From contig CAWEWZ010000002.1 in the NCBI GenBank assembly GCA_963812885.1, forward strand, positions 558,001-622,000: 64,000 nucleotides of DNA, read 5' to 3'. Position numbers and translations under genes: made by a program. Below the pieces are notes generated by a model, which saw only the letters and a program-made list of their open reading frames with translations, ran no database searches and was not told the origin of the DNA. The stretch is from Bog-756 sp963812885 (GTDB taxonomy: Bacteria > Actinomycetota > Acidimicrobiia > Acidimicrobiales > RAAP-2). Position 1 is the stretch's first letter, and every line of letters starts with the position of its first letter. Of the stretch, positions 11,001 through 19,939 are shown one piece after another.

Positions 11001-11403
11001 GGTTGAAATTGGAGACCGCGATCCCGAACAGGGAGCGGCGGGCCAGGGTCATCAGCTGTTCGCGTCCGAGTCGAATGTGACGGCGGACCGATTCGCTCTC
11101 GAAATACTGTTCCGGGGTGACGTTGTGGTACACGGTGACGATGTCGTTGGGCAGGGCGATGACGTCGTCGAAGGCCTCGTACCCCATCGAATGATGGAGC
11201 AGGATGAGATCGGTTTCCGGGCCGCGGTAGCCGTGGACCGAGTGGATGCGGTCGTGAAGGCCCGGGGCGATGTGCTCGGCGAAGATCTCGGACTCGTATC
11301 CGAGTTCGCGCAGGAGCCGGCGCAGATCGAGCATCTGATTGGTGATCGCGTCCCCGACAGCGGTCCCCGAATGGAACTGGTGGACTGCCCGGCGCCCGGT
11401 CAC
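8076..11403 (-). CDS. Triple-domain GT-B (GT4-like) glycosyltransferase, about 1,109 residues (frameshifted)
   Basis: Three successive GT-B glycosyltransferase units are seen. Unit 1 (11403 to about 10300) has SEHEGFGVPILEAMAAG. Unit 2 (about 10290-9245) begins at GPFETSYSLAVVNRKL and has ARGEGFGLPVAEAMAAG. Unit 3 (about 9240-8076) begins TTWNSRCGIAENTRY and has HKGTLELVKAL and LPYQETGESSSA. Four one-base frame breaks (near 10261, 10121, 8218 and 8186) split it. With correction the protein runs through VVADHQEIYTAAR to a TGA at 8078-8076. The GTG start overlaps the stop of the upstream methyltransferase gene in a GTGA, so the two are translationally coupled. Three GT domains suggest stepwise assembly of a surface oligosaccharide, an inference. 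It lacks membrane segments and so should be cytosolic. Confidence 0.8.
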
Positions 11404-12635
11404 TTGGTGGCGACGACCACGTAGTCCTGGTGGCCGAACACACTTTCGAGGAGGGCCTCGACGGCCTCACCCGTCGCTCCGTCCGGCAGATCGCTGCTCA
11501 ATTCCAGCAGGGGGTGGGGTGACCGCTCCTCGAGCTCCACCGAAACGAACCCCACCTGCTGGCAGATGAAGCGGAGCGTCTCGGGATGAACCGGACGGAC
11601 ATGGGAGGTGTCGGCATAGAAGTGGTTCCCGAGCGCGTACGAGCTACGCGGATTGATCGTCTCGATGACCAGGACCCCTTCCCGATGGAGCTTCTCATGG
11701 GCCAGGACGATCAGCTGCTCCAACTCCGGGGTGATCAGGTGCTCGACGACCTGGGCACAGAAGATCCCCTTCAACGAGTCGTCGGCCACACGCGACAGGA
11801 AATGGATCCCGTCATCGACCACCGCGTCGAGCCCTCGCGAACGGCAGACCTCGACCATGTCCGGGTCGAGGTCGACGCCGAGGGCATCCTGACCGGCCGC
11901 CTCGAGGAGCGACAGCATCTCGCCCCGGCCGCATCCGATGTCGATGACCCGACCCGGCACCGGGCCGGGAGGGAAGAGCGTGAGGTACCGCTCCTGCGAG
12001 GCGCGCAACTCTTCCTTGCTACCCCGGAACCGGTCCTCGAATCCCACGTAGTCGATGTCGGCACCCGTCGTCCCGATCGCACCCAGGCGATCGAGGATCG
12101 ATGTGATCTCCTTGGCCAGCGGACGCACGTCGGACTGCAGCGCCGCATGCTGGAACACCTCGGTCTGCAGCGCCGTGTCCTCGACGATGGACGCCACCTC
12201 CCGACGCATGCGGTTGTTGGTCTCGCTGACCGTCACCAGCTGCATCTTGAGTCGGGCGATCTGCCGGCGGAGCTCGTCGAGCTCGGTGTCGATGCGGTAG
12301 ATCGAGTTGTAGGCCTGGGCCGAGAACTCGACACCCTGGCTGTCGAACTGCTGCTGAAGGATCCACCGGGGCTCCACATACCAACTGGTCATGCGCCGGA
12401 CCACCCGCTTGACCACCGAGCCCACCAGGCCCCGGGTCCCGGGACTCCCGTCCACGTCCGGAGGATGGATCTCGCTGAGGACGGTCCTCATGCGGTGGAT
12501 CGGGAGGTCCAGAGGCGGCGACGGCTCGACGAGGGCGGTGGAGGTCCGTTCGTCGGCGCGGACGGCTCCGAGGAGGTGCTCGATCCTTTCGATCAGAACG
12601 TCAGCCGAGATCACCTGGCCATCGACGTCAAGCAT
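11400..12635 (-). CDS. SAM-dependent methyltransferase with N-terminal coiled coil
   Basis: This 411-residue protein has an N-terminal ~120 residues of mixed character, a probable coiled coil (about 128-185, DTELDELRRQIARLKMQL and following), and then a class I methyltransferase domain. Methyltransferase motifs are VIDIGCGRGEML, GVDLDPDMV and the later CAQVVEHL. The layout (coiled coil plus methyltransferase next to multi-GT proteins) resembles enzymes that cap or terminate O-polysaccharides, such as the methyltransferase part of WbdD-like proteins; that comparison is from general knowledge. ATG 12635 has GGGAG about 6 bases upstream. The stop overlaps the start of the triple glycosyltransferase gene. 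Confidence 0.82.
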   Translation of the reverse strand: MLDVDGQVISADVLIERIEHLLGAVRADERTSTALVEPSPPLDLPIHRMRTVLSEIHPPDVDGSPGTRGLVGSVVKRVVRRMTSWYVEPRWILQQQFDSQGVEFSAQAYNSIYRIDTELDELRRQIARLKMQLVTVSETNNRMRREVASIVEDTALQTEVFQHAALQSDVRPLAKEITSILDRLGAIGTTGADIDYVGFEDRFRGSKEELRASQERYLTLFPPGPVPGRVIDIGCGRGEMLSLLEAAGQDALGVDLDPDMVEVCRSRGLDAVVDDGIHFLSRVADDSLKGIFCAQVVEHLITPELEQLIVLAHEKLHREGVLVIETINPRSSYALGNHFYADTSHVRPVHPETLRFICQQVGFVSVELEERSPHPLLELSSDLPDGATGEAVEALLESVFGHQDYVVVATK

Positions 12636-12905
12636 TCACACTCCCAAGGTAGGGTTACGGCTCTCAGCGACAGCCATCACTGACAGTTTATCTTCCAGAA
12701 ATTCCCGCTCCGGCCGCCGGATCGGCGTGGAGGGTGGGCTCTCACTACCGGCTCTACAATGACGGATCGGAGTGGCGGCGTGGCCTTCTCAGCGGTGCAC
12801 AAGGCCCTCCAGCGTGTCACGGCACCCGGGGCCATGAAAGGGCAGGGTCCCAGCGAGCTCGGGTGCAGACCCTCGTGTGAGTTCATCGGAGCGTGAAGGT
12901 CAGGC
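12636..12905. promoter_or_regulatory. Divergent intergenic region between two glycan genes
   Basis: This 270-base region separates divergently transcribed genes and must hold promoters for both. It is locally AT-richer (12680-12710). A TACAAT hexamer at 12755-12760 could be a -10 element for the rightward gene, but I see no good -35 partner. GATAAA read on the minus strand at about 12687-12692 is a weak candidate for the leftward gene. No gene or clear hairpin is visible. Confidence 0.35.
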
Positions 12906-14720
12906 ATGGTCGTCGAAACGATACCTGAGACAAAGCCCAGGTCAGGGTCGGGAGAGACGACGGCCGTCCGGGGGCGCCGGCACTCGAGGCGAGGTCGGGA
13001 CCAGCGCTCGCCCACCGACTCCTTGGCCTGGTGGATCGCCGTCTTCCTGATCGCCGCGGCCGGGGTGGTGGGCCTCGTTCTCCGGTTGTGGCTCGTTTTC
13101 CACAGTCCCATCACGTCCGACGAGGCCGTCGTCGGCCTCGTCGCCCAGGGCATGCTGCACGGACACTTCACCGCGTTCTTCTGGGGCCAGCAGTACGGAG
13201 GGACGGCTGAGCCGGCCGTCCTCGCCCTCTTCTTCCTGGTGCTGGGTCAACACGGATGGGTCGAGACGTTGATGGCGGGATTCCTGTCCGCCGTTGCCGC
13301 CGTCCTCACCTGGCGGGTGGCGCTCCGACTGGTGCGGCCTCCGGTGCTCGCCCTGCTCGCCGCCGCGCTCACCTGGGCCGCACCCGAAGTCGTTGTCCAG
13401 GATTCGGTCAAGACCTGGGGATTTCGCGGTGTGGCGCTCATCTGCGGCCTCCTGGTGCTGCTCATGGGACTGCGGGTGCTGGACGGTCGGCGCGGTGTCC
13501 TCAACTTCGCTGCACTGGGACTGGCCGCAGGGGTCGGCTGGTGGTCGTCCCCCGAGATCGCCTACTACGCCGTCCCGACAGTGTTCATCCTGGTCGTCGC
13601 CTTCCGATCGACCCGGGAACGCCGGTGGCGCATCTGGATCCCGGGCACGCTGACCGCGGTGGTCACGGTGATCGTCGGCGCCGCTCCGTGGTTGTGGGCC
13701 AACGAGAAGTCGGGGTTTGCGTCGTTGCATACGATCCCCAGACGAGGTCCGACCCACCATCCGGGCATCCTGGGCCGGATCCCGATCTTCTTCCGTGATC
13801 AGCTCCCCATGTCGATCGGCCTGCGTCGCGCCTTCGACGGGGTCTGGCTCGGTTCCTTCGGTGGCGAGTGGCTCCGAGTAACAGTGACGGTCGTCGTCTT
13901 CGCCATCATCGTGACCGCGCTGCTCCTCTGCCTGGCCCGCCCCGGGCGGACACGCTGCCTCGCCCTCGGTGTCCTCCTCTTTCCCTTGATGTTCATCCTG
14001 TCCCCGGCGTCTTGGTTCTGGCTGGATGGCCGCTACGACTGCTTCCTGCCCCCGTTGCTGGCCCTGGTCCTGGCCGTGGGGTGTTACGAAGGCGCCGGTC
14101 GACTCCGCCGCCTGCGTCGACGTCGGGAGGTGATCGCTGGTGCGGTGGGTTCGGTCGAACCCGGAGCCGACGAGCCCGGCCCGACGCCGAGCGCAGGAGT
14201 CGCCATGCTGATGATGGCCGCGGTGGTGGCCCTGTCCGTCACCCTCACCGTGGTCATGTTCTTCCAAGTCATCCAGACGTCTCCACGCATCTTCACCTCC
14301 AAGTGGGGGAACCCGGACGCGCCGACCATGGTCGCCATCACCAAGTTGGAGGCCGAGGGGGTCACCACCGGCTACGCCGACTACTGGGTGGCCTACAAAC
14401 TGGATTTCCTCAGCCGAGGCCGTCTCACCATCACGACGGCCGGCTTTGACGCCGATCGGTCCCAGTCGATCAACAAGAAGGTGAAGGCCAGCACCTGGCC
14501 CGCATTCCTGTTCGTGTCGCGCCGACAATCGGGTAAGGACGGCACGCAGTTCAGTGCCCCGAAACTCATCATCGGCCCCGACGGCGTCTCGGAGTCAACC
14601 TTCCTTGCCACCTTGCAGAGGCTCGGTGTGGCCCACCGGATCATCAGCACGGGAGTCCTGCAGGCAGTGGTGCCGTACGAGCCGATCTCGCTGGGCAAAG
14701 CTCACTTCCCCGGCCTCTGA
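12906..14720 (+). CDS. GT-C family membrane glycosyltransferase (GT39/PMT-like)
   Basis: This 604-residue polytopic protein starts with a basic cytosolic N-terminus of about 40 residues, followed by a strong membrane segment (about 42-66). The loop after it has SDEAVVGLVAQGMLHG, where the acidic DE pair is the expected catalytic region of GT-C transferases using polyprenyl-phosphate sugars. About nine further hydrophobic segments follow, then a C-terminal extracytoplasmic domain of about 150 residues. An AAGG element lies about 6 bases before the ATG. It is divergent from the methyltransferase/triple-GT operon and probably acts on the same surface glycan. The sugar and acceptor are unknown. 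The frame is intact. Confidence 0.8.
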   Translation: MVVETIPETKPRSGSGETTAVRGRRHSRRGRDQRSPTDSLAWWIAVFLIAAAGVVGLVLRLWLVFHSPITSDEAVVGLVAQGMLHGHFTAFFWGQQYGGTAEPAVLALFFLVLGQHGWVETLMAGFLSAVAAVLTWRVALRLVRPPVLALLAAALTWAAPEVVVQDSVKTWGFRGVALICGLLVLLMGLRVLDGRRGVLNFAALGLAAGVGWWSSPEIAYYAVPTVFILVVAFRSTRERRWRIWIPGTLTAVVTVIVGAAPWLWANEKSGFASLHTIPRRGPTHHPGILGRIPIFFRDQLPMSIGLRRAFDGVWLGSFGGEWLRVTVTVVVFAIIVTALLLCLARPGRTRCLALGVLLFPLMFILSPASWFWLDGRYDCFLPPLLALVLAVGCYEGAGRLRRLRRRREVIAGAVGSVEPGADEPGPTPSAGVAMLMMAAVVALSVTLTVVMFFQVIQTSPRIFTSKWGNPDAPTMVAITKLEAEGVTTGYADYWVAYKLDFLSRGRLTITTAGFDADRSQSINKKVKASTWPAFLFVSRRQSGKDGTQFSAPKLIIGPDGVSESTFLATLQRLGVAHRIISTGVLQAVVPYEPISLGKAHFPGL

Positions 14721-14736
14721 ACGGGACGGCGGACGC

Positions 14737-15666
14737 TCACCCCTCGAGCAGGCCGGCCACCATCCCGTCGAGGATGTCCGCCTCCGAGACAAGGCATTCG
14801 TCGAATCCGAACCGGCCCATCACCGTGGCCAGAATGAGCGCCCCTCCCACGATCACATCCTCCCGTCCCGGCACCATGCCCGCCCTGTCCAGCCGGGCCT
14901 GCCTGACCTCGGCCGCCAGGGTCAGGTACCAGTCGTGGACGTTTTCGGCGGTCAGCACCGAATGGTGGATACGGTCGGGGTCGTACTCGTCCAGCCCCAT
15001 CTGCAGGGATGCCAGCGTGGTCACCGTGCCGGCCAGACCAACCAGGCGTCGCGAGGTGAGAAACCGGGGCTCGGCGGCGATGGCCTGGTCCAACAATTCG
15101 AGGACCGTCGATTCGGCCTGGCCCAACTCGGCCGCCGTGGGCGGATCCGAGACCAGAAAGCGTTCGGTCAACCGGACGCATCCGATCTGCATGGAGACGG
15201 CGGCCAGGTCCGGGTCGGCGGCCCCGGAACCCGTCACCAGTTCGGTCGAACCGCCTCCGATGTCCAGAATCAGGAACGGTCCGTCGTCGGGATCGAGGTC
15301 GGAGACGGCGCCGGCCATCGACAGTCGAGCCTCTGCCGTTCCCTCCAGGAGCTCGGGAGTCACCCCGGTCGTCTCGCCCGCCGCTCTGAGGAACTCTTCC
15401 CCGTTGGAGGCATCCCGAGCCGCCGAGGTCGCCACCAGACGGCTCCGGACCACACTCAACCGGTTCATCACCTCCCGGTACTCGCTCAGGACCGAGAGGC
15501 ACCGGTCGATGGCTTCACCCGAGAGCTTCCCGGTTGCGTCCACCCCCTCACCCAGTCGGGTGATCCGCATCAACCGCTCGAGTGGACGCCCACTGGCATC
15601 GACGACGAACAGCCTGGTCGAGTTGGTCCCACAATCGATGGCCGCCACCGGACCGACTGCGCGCAT
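14737..15666 (-). CDS. ppx: Ppx/GppA family exopolyphosphatase/pppGpp phosphatase
   Basis: This 309-residue enzyme belongs to the sugar kinase/HSP70/actin superfamily and is predicted to remove terminal phosphate from polyphosphate or convert pppGpp to ppGpp. Phosphate-binding motifs are visible: AAIDCGTNSTRLFV (residues 8-21), ATSAARDASN and the second phosphate loop LDIGGGSTEL. The length (about 310) matches the short, two-domain actinobacterial Ppx, which lacks the long HD extension of E. coli Ppx. It ends the housekeeping block transcribed leftward, 87 bases after DUF501, as in other actinobacteria (eno-ftsB-DUF501-ppx). Fold and placement are firm; which substrate dominates is not decidable here. 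Confidence 0.92.
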   Translation of the reverse strand: MRAVGPVAAIDCGTNSTRLFVVDASGRPLERLMRITRLGEGVDATGKLSGEAIDRCLSVLSEYREVMNRLSVVRSRLVATSAARDASNGEEFLRAAGETTGVTPELLEGTAEARLSMAGAVSDLDPDDGPFLILDIGGGSTELVTGSGAADPDLAAVSMQIGCVRLTERFLVSDPPTAAELGQAESTVLELLDQAIAAEPRFLTSRRLVGLAGTVTTLASLQMGLDEYDPDRIHHSVLTAENVHDWYLTLAAEVRQARLDRAGMVPGREDVIVGGALILATVMGRFGFDECLVSEADILDGMVAGLLEG

Positions 15667-15753
15667 GATCCCTTGCTAGCACGACGGCGATCGGTTCCAC
15701 CACCCATCGAGGCCGGTCGGCCAGGCTAGAGGTCCGCCCTCCCGAGGGTTCGC

Positions 15754-16230
15754 TCAGGTGGGATGGAGGCCGATCTGTCGGGCCGTCCACTCACCGACAG
15801 GATCCTCGGCTCCGGTCAGCCACCAGGCCAGATGGGCATGAAGGCACTTCACGCCCTGCCTGGTCCCACCCACGCCCCCCGATGGCCTGGGTCCGCGGTG
15901 TCCGACGGGGATGAGCGCGTCGCGTTCGTCGGCGTAGCGGGCATGGGCGGCGCTGATCCGATCCAGTCCCACCGCAGCCTCCGCCTGTCGTACCCCGCCG
16001 GCCGACTCGATCCTGCTCACCGCGTCCCGCAGGGCCGGGTCGACCAGCCAGTAGCGGGTGGGCATGGGCGTGCCGTCGAAGAGAAACGGAGCGTTGGAGA
16101 TGACCGCCGGAGCACCATCCTCGTTACGGACGATCACTTCGAACTCCCCGGCGGGCGGGCGCCCGAGGAGCCCGGACACCACGGCGAGATCGGCGTCCGG
16201 CCCGGGTTCGGCCGGGGGCCGCCCGGTCAC
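15754..16230 (-). CDS. DUF501 family protein
   Basis: This 158-residue protein of the actinobacterial DUF501 family has no established biochemical role known to me. Family hallmarks are LLGRPPAGEFEVIVRN, the strand PAVISNAPFLFDGTPMPTRYW and a C-terminal KCLHAHLAW motif with Cys and two His that could bind metal. The GTG start at 16230 overlaps the TGA of the upstream ftsB-like gene in a GTGA, which fixes the start and implies coupled translation. Position between ftsB/divIC and ppx is conserved in actinobacteria, so a link to the cell envelope or phosphate is possible but unproven. Confidence 0.9.
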   Translation of the reverse strand: MTGRPPAEPGPDADLAVVSGLLGRPPAGEFEVIVRNEDGAPAVISNAPFLFDGTPMPTRYWLVDPALRDAVSRIESAGGVRQAEAAVGLDRISAAHARYADERDALIPVGHRGPRPSGGVGGTRQGVKCLHAHLAWWLTGAEDPVGEWTARQIGLHPT

Positions 16231-17060
16231 TTCCAGAATTCGAGCGTGTCGGACACCCGGGACCAGAAACTCGAACGGCTCGACCGCGATCCCGCCGACG
16301 GGGCCGCGCCCGCAGCCGATGACCGGCCACCGCTGGTGCCGGCCGGCGTACCGGAGGAGGCGGAGGTGGGCGTGGCCCGGGGAAGCCCGGGGTCGGGCGA
16401 CATGTCCGGGGCATCGGCGGGTGCGACCAGTGGTTCGTCGCCGGGGTCGCCCGAGGTCGGCCCTCCGGGCGCCGTGGAGCTGGTCCTGCCCGACGCCGGC
16501 AGCACGTTGTAGAGGGTTTGGTTCGGCGAGACGAGCTGGTAGTCCTGTCGGGCCAACCGATCGATCTCGGTGGTCGAGTTCAACTGTTGGTTCTGCTCCG
16601 ACAGGGCCCGGTTGGCGCTCTGGACCTGATGGAGCTGGGCGGCCGCCGCCGACAGCTGCCGATGCTGGGACAACAGGGTGGAGAACGGGAAGTTGGTGGC
16701 CAGCACGGCGACGGCGAAGGCGGCCGCCAGCGCCACCGGGATCCGGCTCCGGCGGGTGAGCGGCGAGACCGGGTCCCGTCGGCGCCGCTCCCGGCGGGAT
16801 GGGGGCGCCTTTCCCGATCGCCTGAAAAGGCTGAACGTCGGAAGACGGATCCAACGTCGTGGCGCCGAGGCGGCCTTCTTCGTCGCCTTGGCCGCGGATG
16901 TGATCTTCGCCGCCGGCTTGTTCTTGGCCACCGGCTCGGCCGTGGGCCGCCGCATACGCACGACCGACCTCAGCGACCGTCTGTTCCGGGACGCCCGACG
17001 CCTCTCCTTCTCTCGCCAGCCCTCCCTGCGTCTCGAGTGGGCGTGGGGACGGGCGCTCAC
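16227..17060 (-). CDS. FtsB/DivIC-type septum formation initiator
   Basis: This 277-residue bitopic membrane protein is of the FtsB/DivIC/FtsL-like family, which bridges the divisome with FtsQ. A long Arg/Lys/Ala-rich cytoplasmic N-terminus (about 100 residues) precedes a single membrane segment (VALAAAFAVAVLATNFPF, near 110-128). Then comes a coiled coil (QHRQLSAAAAQLHQVQ, NRALSEQNQQL) followed by IDRLARQDYQLVSPNQ, the conserved family tail motif. A Pro/Ser/Gly-rich low-complexity C-terminus of about 90 residues follows, longer than usual. I chose GTG 17060 because it overlaps the eno stop in a GTGA; ATG 16955 is an alternative. Confidence 0.87.
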   Translation of the reverse strand: MSARPHAHSRRREGWREKERRRASRNRRSLRSVVRMRRPTAEPVAKNKPAAKITSAAKATKKAASAPRRWIRLPTFSLFRRSGKAPPSRRERRRRDPVSPLTRRSRIPVALAAAFAVAVLATNFPFSTLLSQHRQLSAAAAQLHQVQSANRALSEQNQQLNSTTEIDRLARQDYQLVSPNQTLYNVLPASGRTSSTAPGGPTSGDPGDEPLVAPADAPDMSPDPGLPRATPTSASSGTPAGTSGGRSSAAGAAPSAGSRSSRSSFWSRVSDTLEFWK

Positions 17061-18346
17061 CGGGCCGGGCTCCACGATGCCAGCGCTTCGCCGCCCCGGA
17101 AGGCGGCGGTCTCCCCGAGGACTTCCTCGATCCGCAACAGTTGGTTGTACTTGGCCACCCGGTCAGAACGCGCCGGCGCCCCCGTCTTGATCTGCCCGCA
17201 ATTGGTGGCCACGGCAAGATCGGCGATCGTGGTGTCCTCGGTCTCGCCGGAACGGTGCGACATCACGCAGGCGTAGGAGGATCGGTTGGCCAGAGCCATG
17301 GTACCGAGCGTCTCGGTGAGCGTGCCGATCTGATTGACTTTGATGAGCACGGCGTTGGCCGAGTGTGACTCGATGCCGCGCCGCAGCCGCTCCTCGTTGG
17401 TCACGAAGAGATCGTCCCCCACCAATTGCACCGTCCCACCGAGCGACCGGGTCAGTGCCGCCCAACCGTCCCAGTCGTCTTCGGCCATCCCGTCCTCGAT
17501 GGACACGATGGGATAGCGGCCGGCCATGTCGACCCAGTACTCGACCATCTCCGAGGAGGAGAGGGTCCGGCCCTCGCCGGCCAGCACGTAGTTGCCGTCC
17601 TTGTAGAGCTCGCTGCTGGCCGGATCCATGGCGATGGCGATCTCGTCACCGGGAACCCGCCCTGCGGCTTCGATGGCCTCCACCAGGATCTGCACCGCCT
17701 GCTCGTTGGAGTCCAGGTTGGGAGCGAACCCGCCCTCGTCCCCGACCGTGGTGGACAGGCCGCGGACCTTGAGCACGCCGGCCAGGGCATGGTAGGTCTC
17801 GACCCCCCAGCGCAGGGCCTCCGAGAACGACGCCGCACCCACCGGCATGATCATGAATTCCTGCAGGTCGATGGAATTGTCGGCATGGGCCCCGCCGTTG
17901 ACCACATTCATCATGGGCACGGGAAGGACGTGGGCGTCCGATCCGCCGATGTAGCGGAACAGGGGAAGACCCAACTCGTCGGCCGCCGCTTTGGCCGTGG
18001 CCAACGACACCCCGAGCAGGGCGTTCGCCCCCAACCGGGCCTTGTTGGGAGTTGCGTCGGCATCGATGAGGGCCAGGTCGACCCCCCGCTGGTCGAGGGC
18101 GTCGAATCCGTCGAGCATCTCGGCGATCTCGCCGTTGACGTTGGCGATCGCCCGTTGGACGCCCCTCCCGCGGTAGCGCTCTTCACCGTCACGGAGCTCG
18201 ACGGCTTCGAACGATCCGGTCGAGGCGCCGGAGGGGACGATCGCCCGGCCGACTGATCCGGAGTCCAGCAGTACCTCGACCTCGACGGTCGGATTACCGC
18301 GAGAGTCCAGAACCTCTCGGCCGATGATCTGTTCGATCACGCTCAC
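17057..18346 (-). CDS. eno: Enolase
   Basis: This 429-residue phosphopyruvate hydratase converts 2-phosphoglycerate to phosphoenolpyruvate in glycolysis. The sequence is full length, with DSRGNPTVEVEV at the N-terminus, SGASTG (substrate loop), NVVNGGAHADN, the metal ligand region SIEDGMAEDDWDGW, the catalytic-lysine region LIKVNQIGTLTET, and the signature SHRSGETEDTTIADLAV. It starts with GTG at 18346 and lies 108 bases downstream of mazG, so it may have its own promoter. Its stop overlaps the ftsB-like start. The frame is clean throughout. Confidence 0.98.
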   Translation of the reverse strand: MSVIEQIIGREVLDSRGNPTVEVEVLLDSGSVGRAIVPSGASTGSFEAVELRDGEERYRGRGVQRAIANVNGEIAEMLDGFDALDQRGVDLALIDADATPNKARLGANALLGVSLATAKAAADELGLPLFRYIGGSDAHVLPVPMMNVVNGGAHADNSIDLQEFMIMPVGAASFSEALRWGVETYHALAGVLKVRGLSTTVGDEGGFAPNLDSNEQAVQILVEAIEAAGRVPGDEIAIAMDPASSELYKDGNYVLAGEGRTLSSSEMVEYWVDMAGRYPIVSIEDGMAEDDWDGWAALTRSLGGTVQLVGDDLFVTNEERLRRGIESHSANAVLIKVNQIGTLTETLGTMALANRSSYACVMSHRSGETEDTTIADLAVATNCGQIKTGAPARSDRVAKYNQLLRIEEVLGETAAFRGGEALASWSPAR

Positions 18347-18454
18347 TGTCTGTCGTCACTCCTGTTGCCGGTCCCGGTAAAGCTACCACCGGGAACCTTC
18401 CGGACCTGGTAATTCTCCCACCATTCGCCGGTTGCGACAGGGCGGCGAGCACGA

Positions 18455-19924
18455 TCATCCTCGCTCTTCGACCGAAGCGCGAAAGCTGGCCGCCCTCATT
18501 CTGAGTGCCGTCTCGGGTTCGACTCCGAGCGACCTGGCCATGTTCACCAGCGCGAAGAGGAGTTCGCCGAAAACGGCGGCGTGGTCGGTCGGCGGGTCCG
18601 ACGTCGTGCCGGGATCGGCCGTCCCGAGTGCCGACACGGCGGCGGTGATCCGGACGGCCTCCTCAGCCACACCGGGGAGCTCCATGCCCACGGCCAACGC
18701 CTTGCGTTGCAACTTGGCCACCAGGGACAGCGCCGGGAGCGCCGCCGGGATGCCCTCGGTCACACTCGAGCGGTCCTTCTCCGATTTCTTGATGGCTTCC
18801 CAGGCGGCGCCCGCGTCTTCGGGCATGGTCCCGGCTTCATCACCGAACACGTGGGGATGGCGGGACACCAGCTTGTCGTGCACGCCGCGGGCGACGTCGG
18901 CCAGCGTGAACCGGCCGGCCTCGGCGCCCAGGAGGGCGTGGAAGTAGACCTGGAAGAGCAGGTCGCCGAGCTCCTCCTCGAGATGCGCCACCGCCTCTTC
19001 CTCGATGGCGCCCTGGTCGGACGGTGAGCTGTCGACCGCCGCCATCTCGTCGATCGCCTCCAGCACCTCGTAGGACTCCTCGAGCAGATGCCGGGCCAGA
19101 GTGCCGTGGGTCTGGGCACGGTCCCATGGACACCGTTGCCGCAGCGTGTGGACGAGCTCGTCGAGTCGGACCAGCTCCGTGGCGACCGGGGCGTCCAGGC
19201 GGGGGATCCACAATGACGTGAGGTGGTCCGGTTCGAAGGATCGGTCGAGGTCGTCCCAGGCCAGCTCCAGGATCTGCTCGTCCTCGAGTCCGAGGTGGTG
19301 GAGTACGGTGACCGTGTCCGACGGCGCCGGCTCGACGGAGAGCTTGATGGCCGACAACACCGATCGGCTCCAGCACTGGGCCACCAGCAACGGCCCCGAC
19401 CGGCCGGCCGCCTCGATGGCGAAGGACTCCCCGTCGACCACCGTGACCCCGGCGGCCACCGGGTCCACCCCCAGCCGGGCAAAGGCCAGATCGAGGAAGG
19501 ACACGGCCGGATGGACCACCAGATCCACGGATCCGTCCACCACCGCCGGGTGCTCCATGAGCAGGGACACCGTCCGTTCGGCCACGGCCGGCGATCCGGG
19601 TACCGCGTAGACGACCCTCGCTCCCCGTCCGGGCCCGGCCTCGCCACCCGCGCCGGCAACCGCGGCGGCGATGACATCGATGACGATGGCCCGGTACACG
19701 TCGTCGAACCCATCGGCCCGCTCGTAGTGGTGGTCAAAGGTGAGGACGCCGGGAAAGGCGCTCGCCGACGGGTGGCGGGAGGTGCGCAGGAAGACGGCAT
19801 CGGCGTGTTCGACCAGGGTCACGGTGTGGGCCGTGATCAGCTCGGGCCCGGCCGGTCCCAGCCCGACCACGTCGATCCGGGCCCGGCCCGTGTCGGACTT
19901 CGTCCTGCCGGTCACCATGGCCAC
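18455..19924 (-). CDS. mazG: MazG nucleotide pyrophosphohydrolase with tetrapyrrole-methylase-like N-terminal domain
   Basis: This 489-residue fusion of the YabN type hydrolyses non-canonical or excess NTPs to NMP and PPi through its C-terminal MazG domain. Residues ~10-215 are a tetrapyrrole methylase-like domain (IDVVGLGPAG, then YAVPGSPAVAERTV). Residues ~245-370 are MazG, with CPWDRAQTH, the metal-binding EESYEVLEA (near 280) and EELGDLLFQV (near 318). The closing motif is LVSRHPHVFGDE, and an Ala-rich tail follows. The start is GTG 19924 or the nearby ATG 19918. It is 15 bases downstream of the SurA-like lipoprotein gene, in an operon with mfd. Confidence 0.93.
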   Translation of the reverse strand: MAMVTGRTKSDTGRARIDVVGLGPAGPELITAHTVTLVEHADAVFLRTSRHPSASAFPGVLTFDHHYERADGFDDVYRAIVIDVIAAAVAGAGGEAGPGRGARVVYAVPGSPAVAERTVSLLMEHPAVVDGSVDLVVHPAVSFLDLAFARLGVDPVAAGVTVVDGESFAIEAAGRSGPLLVAQCWSRSVLSAIKLSVEPAPSDTVTVLHHLGLEDEQILELAWDDLDRSFEPDHLTSLWIPRLDAPVATELVRLDELVHTLRQRCPWDRAQTHGTLARHLLEESYEVLEAIDEMAAVDSSPSDQGAIEEEAVAHLEEELGDLLFQVYFHALLGAEAGRFTLADVARGVHDKLVSRHPHVFGDEAGTMPEDAGAAWEAIKKSEKDRSSVTEGIPAALPALSLVAKLQRKALAVGMELPGVAEEAVRITAAVSALGTADPGTTSDPPTDHAAVFGELLFALVNMARSLGVEPETALRMRAASFRASVEERG

Positions 19925-19939
19925 CGTTCCCCCGGAGGG

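Noticed and set aside
12942..14528. A 528-residue minus-strand open frame opposite the GT-C gene
   Set aside because: Low-complexity His/Gly/Arg-rich; the opposite strand encodes a coherent membrane protein.
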